A DNA stretch of 8,500 nucleotides from an uncultured euryarchaeote (GTDB taxonomy: Archaea; Thermoplasmatota; Poseidoniia; Poseidoniales; Poseidoniaceae). The position numbers and the translations under genes were made by a program. The stretch covers positions 1-8,500 of the forward strand of contig CALCOQ010000082.1 in the NCBI GenBank assembly GCA_937897005.1, in the 5' to 3' direction. Within the stretch, counting starts at the first letter, position 1, and the number at the start of each line of letters is the position of its first letter. The notes beneath the pieces are model-generated. The model worked only from the letters and a program-made list of their open reading frames with translations. It was not told the DNA's origin and searched no databases. Positions 6,462 through 8,500 of the stretch are shown here, piece after piece.

Positions 6462-7034
6462 ATGGGCGAATACGTTGTGGGAATCACCGGTGCTTCAGGA
6501 GCGGCCTATGGTTGTAGATTGACTGAGTTTCTGACCTCGAACGGACACGAGGTGCGTTTGGTGGTCAGTGATGCTGGAAGCCTGACTCTTGGTCATGAAT
6601 GCCATATCACACCTGAAGAACTGGCACAGAGAACTGGCGCCCATCTCGAAGATAATTCTGACATCGCTGCACGCTCAGCCAGCGGCTCTGCCAAGATTGA
6701 CGGTGTAATCATCTGCCCTTGTTCAGGCACCACCATCGGTAAGATAGCAAATGGAATTTCAGATAATCTAGTGACTCGTTCTGCGGTGGTGGCGATGAAA
6801 GAGCGCAGGCCATTGATCATCATTCCAAGAGAAACCCCTTATGCAACTGTGCATCTTGAGATGATGACTAGACTCTCTACCTATGGTGTCGTGGTATTAC
6901 CTGCAAGTCCGGCGTTCTATAGCCATCCTAAGGGGCTCGAGGACATGGTTGATTTCATTGTTGCCCGTATTCTTGACCATCTTGAAATTGAACATTCCCT
7001 AGGCTCTCGTTGGAGCGGAGACGAGTTGAACTGA
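6462..7034 (+). CDS. ubiX: Flavin prenyltransferase UbiX (Pad1 family)
   Basis: UbiX joins a dimethylallyl unit to reduced FMN, making the prenyl-FMN cofactor needed by UbiD-type (de)carboxylases. The 190-aa length matches the family. Landmarks are the N-terminal flavin loop GITGASGAAYG (7-17), CPCSGTTIGKIANGISDN (85-102), KERRP with K113 (113-117), IPRETP with R123 and E124 (121-126), and PASPAFYSHP with Y153 (147-156). The K113/E124/Y153 spacings agree with the active-site set described for Pseudomonas UbiX (K129/E140/Y169, from memory). Start ATG 6462 is 19 nt after the aminotransferase stop and follows a purine-rich AGGATGAG. No UbiD gene is in the window. In many archaea prenyl-FMN serves a UbiD-like decarboxylase of the modified mevalonate route, but whether that route exists here cannot be told. 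Confidence 0.94.
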   Translation: MGEYVVGITGASGAAYGCRLTEFLTSNGHEVRLVVSDAGSLTLGHECHITPEELAQRTGAHLEDNSDIAARSASGSAKIDGVIICPCSGTTIGKIANGISDNLVTRSAVVAMKERRPLIIIPRETPYATVHLEMMTRLSTYGVVVLPASPAFYSHPKGLEDMVDFIVARILDHLEIEHSLGSRWSGDELN

Positions 7035-7035
7035 A

Positions 7036-7055
7036 GACCCATCGTTTGAAGGGTC
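7036..7055 (+). terminator. Hairpin directly downstream of ubiX
   Basis: GACCCATC-GTTT-GAAGGGTC folds into an 8-position stem with one A/A mismatch and a GTTT loop, starting 2 nt after the ubiX stop codon. No T-tract follows, so it is not a classic intrinsic terminator. It could be a 3'-end stabiliser of the ubiX message, a weak terminator, or a leader structure for the peptidase gene that begins about 20 nt later. Confidence 0.35.
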
Positions 7056-7076
7056 ACGGACGCCTGCCTGTTACCA

Positions 7077-8500
7077 ATGGAGGAACTTGAAGCGATGAAC
7101 GTCGCAGAACTCAAACAAGAGTTGCAGGCTCGTGGCCTACCAGTTTCAGGTCGTAAGGCAGAACTGTTGGCAAGGTTGAATGAAAACAGTCCTATAGAAG
7201 CGAGTCACGAGCAATTGGTTCTTGAAGCAGAAATTGATTCTCAAGTAGGTGTTGCGACTCCTTGGCGTCGTGGCTATGAAGCGGTTATCGCCTTACCACT
7301 ACCTGCATTGATCGTCGTTGGTCTTGTCATCACCGGTTCACTCGGTTATGCTGGATATGAACTGGTTTCAGCATTGATGGAAGATGAAGTTGAATACCCG
7401 GACCTGATTGAATTTGATTCAACCAGAGCCCGAGGATATGCTCAGGAACTCATCGGTTACGGCCATTCTCAATGGGAGGGGCGAATGTCAGGCAGTCAAG
7501 AGGAATTGAATGCTGCACAATACATTCACGACACTTTCGGCTCACTGGGATACGAGGCGACTCTGGAGAATTTCAGTGTCCCAATGTTCTCGATAGTCAG
7601 TGCACCGACCTTGCAACTCTGCATCCCAGGAGGCACCCCTTTCATCCAACCATGCAGTCCTTTCGATACCAGCAGAGATGTGACTGATTACGAACATCGT
7701 ACTCAGGTGGTCATCCAAGGATTCTCAGGTACTCGCAACATCAACTTCGGACAGGCAGATGTGGTCGACCTTGGTGATGGAAGTGAGGAGGAGGACTGGA
7801 CCTCGGCCAGCGATAACATCGGCATGGTGTTCTGGGGCAGCGGTGGAGTATCCGGCAACACTCAGGTCTACAGTCTGGCTGCACAACATGACCTTGCAGC
7901 ACTGATCGTTGTCAATACAGAATACAACTGTGGCAAGGTCGAGGCGGATAACTGCGTTCCAATTTTCAAGAGCGTCAATGTAGATGCCGTGGTCGAAGCG
8001 AATGGAGGAGTGATGCCTGATGACATCCCATTCGTAATGATTTCAAGTGAAGCAGGATACGAAATCATCGATGCAGTGAACAATGAATCCGGTTTGGTTT
8101 CTATCAGCACCAATGTACAGAACACTGGAGAACTGGATGTCAGAGTTCCCTGTGGTAAATGGCAAGGTGAGACCGATGACCTTCTGATTGTGGGAGGACA
8201 CCACGATACGGTCTATCATGGACCAGGTGCTGTGGATGATACTTCAGGAACTGCCTCGGTGATGGAGCTTGCAACTGTTTTCAGCGAACTCTTGACCGAT
8301 AACAAGAAACCTCAGTACACGATGATGTTCTGCACCTGGGGTGGTGAAGAAGAAGGATTGTGGGGTTCAAGTGCGTGGGTGGAAGCACACCAAGACCAAT
8401 TGAGGGAACATCTCCGTCTGTACGTCAATCTTGATATGAACCATGTCGACATAGACTTTGAAACAAGAGGGAACAGCGTTTCGCTGTTCAGCAACAACAA
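7077..8500 (+). CDS. SAP-domain, membrane-anchored M28 family zinc aminopeptidase (partial, 3' end beyond window)
   Basis: The frame is open from ATG 7077 to the window end (474 codons so far). Residues about 3-35 match a SAP motif (MNVAELKQELQARGLPVSG then KAELLARL). A basic PWRRG precedes a transmembrane anchor (about 70-94), predicting N-in/C-out topology. Residues about 190-330 look like a protease-associated (PA) insert (GMVFWGSGG, AALIVVN, IPFVMIS). The M28 catalytic core follows: zinc ligand H375 in GGHHDTV, bridging D387 in GAVDDTSG, catalytic base E424 and zinc ligand E425 in WGGEEEGLWGS, and D453 in NLDMNH; the last histidine ligand would lie past the window. It is likely an extracellular aminopeptidase or carboxypeptidase acting on peptides at the cell surface. 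The SAP part, usually nucleic-acid binding, would face the cytoplasm. ATG 7095, with GGAGG 11 nt upstream, is an alternative start that keeps most of SAP. Confidence 0.9.
   Translation, partial: MEELEAMNVAELKQELQARGLPVSGRKAELLARLNENSPIEASHEQLVLEAEIDSQVGVATPWRRGYEAVIALPLPALIVVGLVITGSLGYAGYELVSALMEDEVEYPDLIEFDSTRARGYAQELIGYGHSQWEGRMSGSQEELNAAQYIHDTFGSLGYEATLENFSVPMFSIVSAPTLQLCIPGGTPFIQPCSPFDTSRDVTDYEHRTQVVIQGFSGTRNINFGQADVVDLGDGSEEEDWTSASDNIGMVFWGSGGVSGNTQVYSLAAQHDLAALIVVNTEYNCGKVEADNCVPIFKSVNVDAVVEANGGVMPDDIPFVMISSEAGYEIIDAVNNESGLVSISTNVQNTGELDVRVPCGKWQGETDDLLIVGGHHDTVYHGPGAVDDTSGTASVMELATVFSELLTDNKKPQYTMMFCTWGGEEEGLWGSSAWVEAHQDQLREHLRLYVNLDMNHVDIDFETRGNSVSLFSNN

Noticed and set aside
1..8500. 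CRISPR arrays, tRNA genes, insertion sequences, phage or defence modules
   Set aside because: I saw no regularly spaced repeats, cloverleaf-like sequences, transposase motifs or terminal inverted repeats. All long frames are accounted for by the genes listed.

Overview
The window looks like a chromosomal segment of an archaeon. The best guess is a marine Thermoplasmatota lineage such as Marine Group II/III (Ca. Poseidoniia). This is inferred from the combination of a eukaryote-like class Ia ribonucleotide reductase small subunit, an acidic secreted protein rich in N-glycosylation sequons, a winged-helix regulator with a large helical C-terminal part, a SAP-domain membrane peptidase, TATA-like boxes and purine-rich Shine-Dalgarno sites. 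No rRNA or marker gene settles the taxonomy. The region is gene-dense, with housekeeping and surface genes. I see no CRISPR array, tRNA, insertion sequence or phage module.

Layout: one gene, nrdB (ribonucleotide reductase R2), lies on the minus strand at the left edge. A roughly 150-bp divergent intergenic region with an AT-rich imperfect dyad separates it from a plus-strand run covering the rest of the window. In order these are dut (dUTPase), lipB (octanoyltransferase, 9 nt after dut), a secreted and C-terminally membrane-anchored protein of unknown function, a winged-helix DNA-binding protein with TPR-like helical repeats, a fold-type I PLP aminotransferase, ubiX (flavin prenyltransferase), and the 5' part of a SAP-TM-PA-M28 metallopeptidase cut off by the right window edge.

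Functional links: nrdB and dut both act on deoxynucleotide pools (dNDP supply, and dUTP removal with dUMP supply) and share a divergent control region. dut and lipB look co-transcribed, but their functions are unrelated. The secreted protein and the M28 peptidase are the cell-surface part of the window. The winged-helix protein follows the secreted protein closely and may be co-expressed with it. ubiX supplies prenylated FMN to UbiD-type decarboxylases, none of which is encoded here.

The least explained items are the 556-residue secreted protein, the winged-helix/helical-repeat protein, the SAP-membrane-peptidase fusion, and several short inverted repeats in the gene gaps (a perfect 14-bp palindrome after nrdB, dyads upstream of dut and of the secreted protein gene, and a hairpin after ubiX). 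I do not see a clear-cut new multi-gene system.
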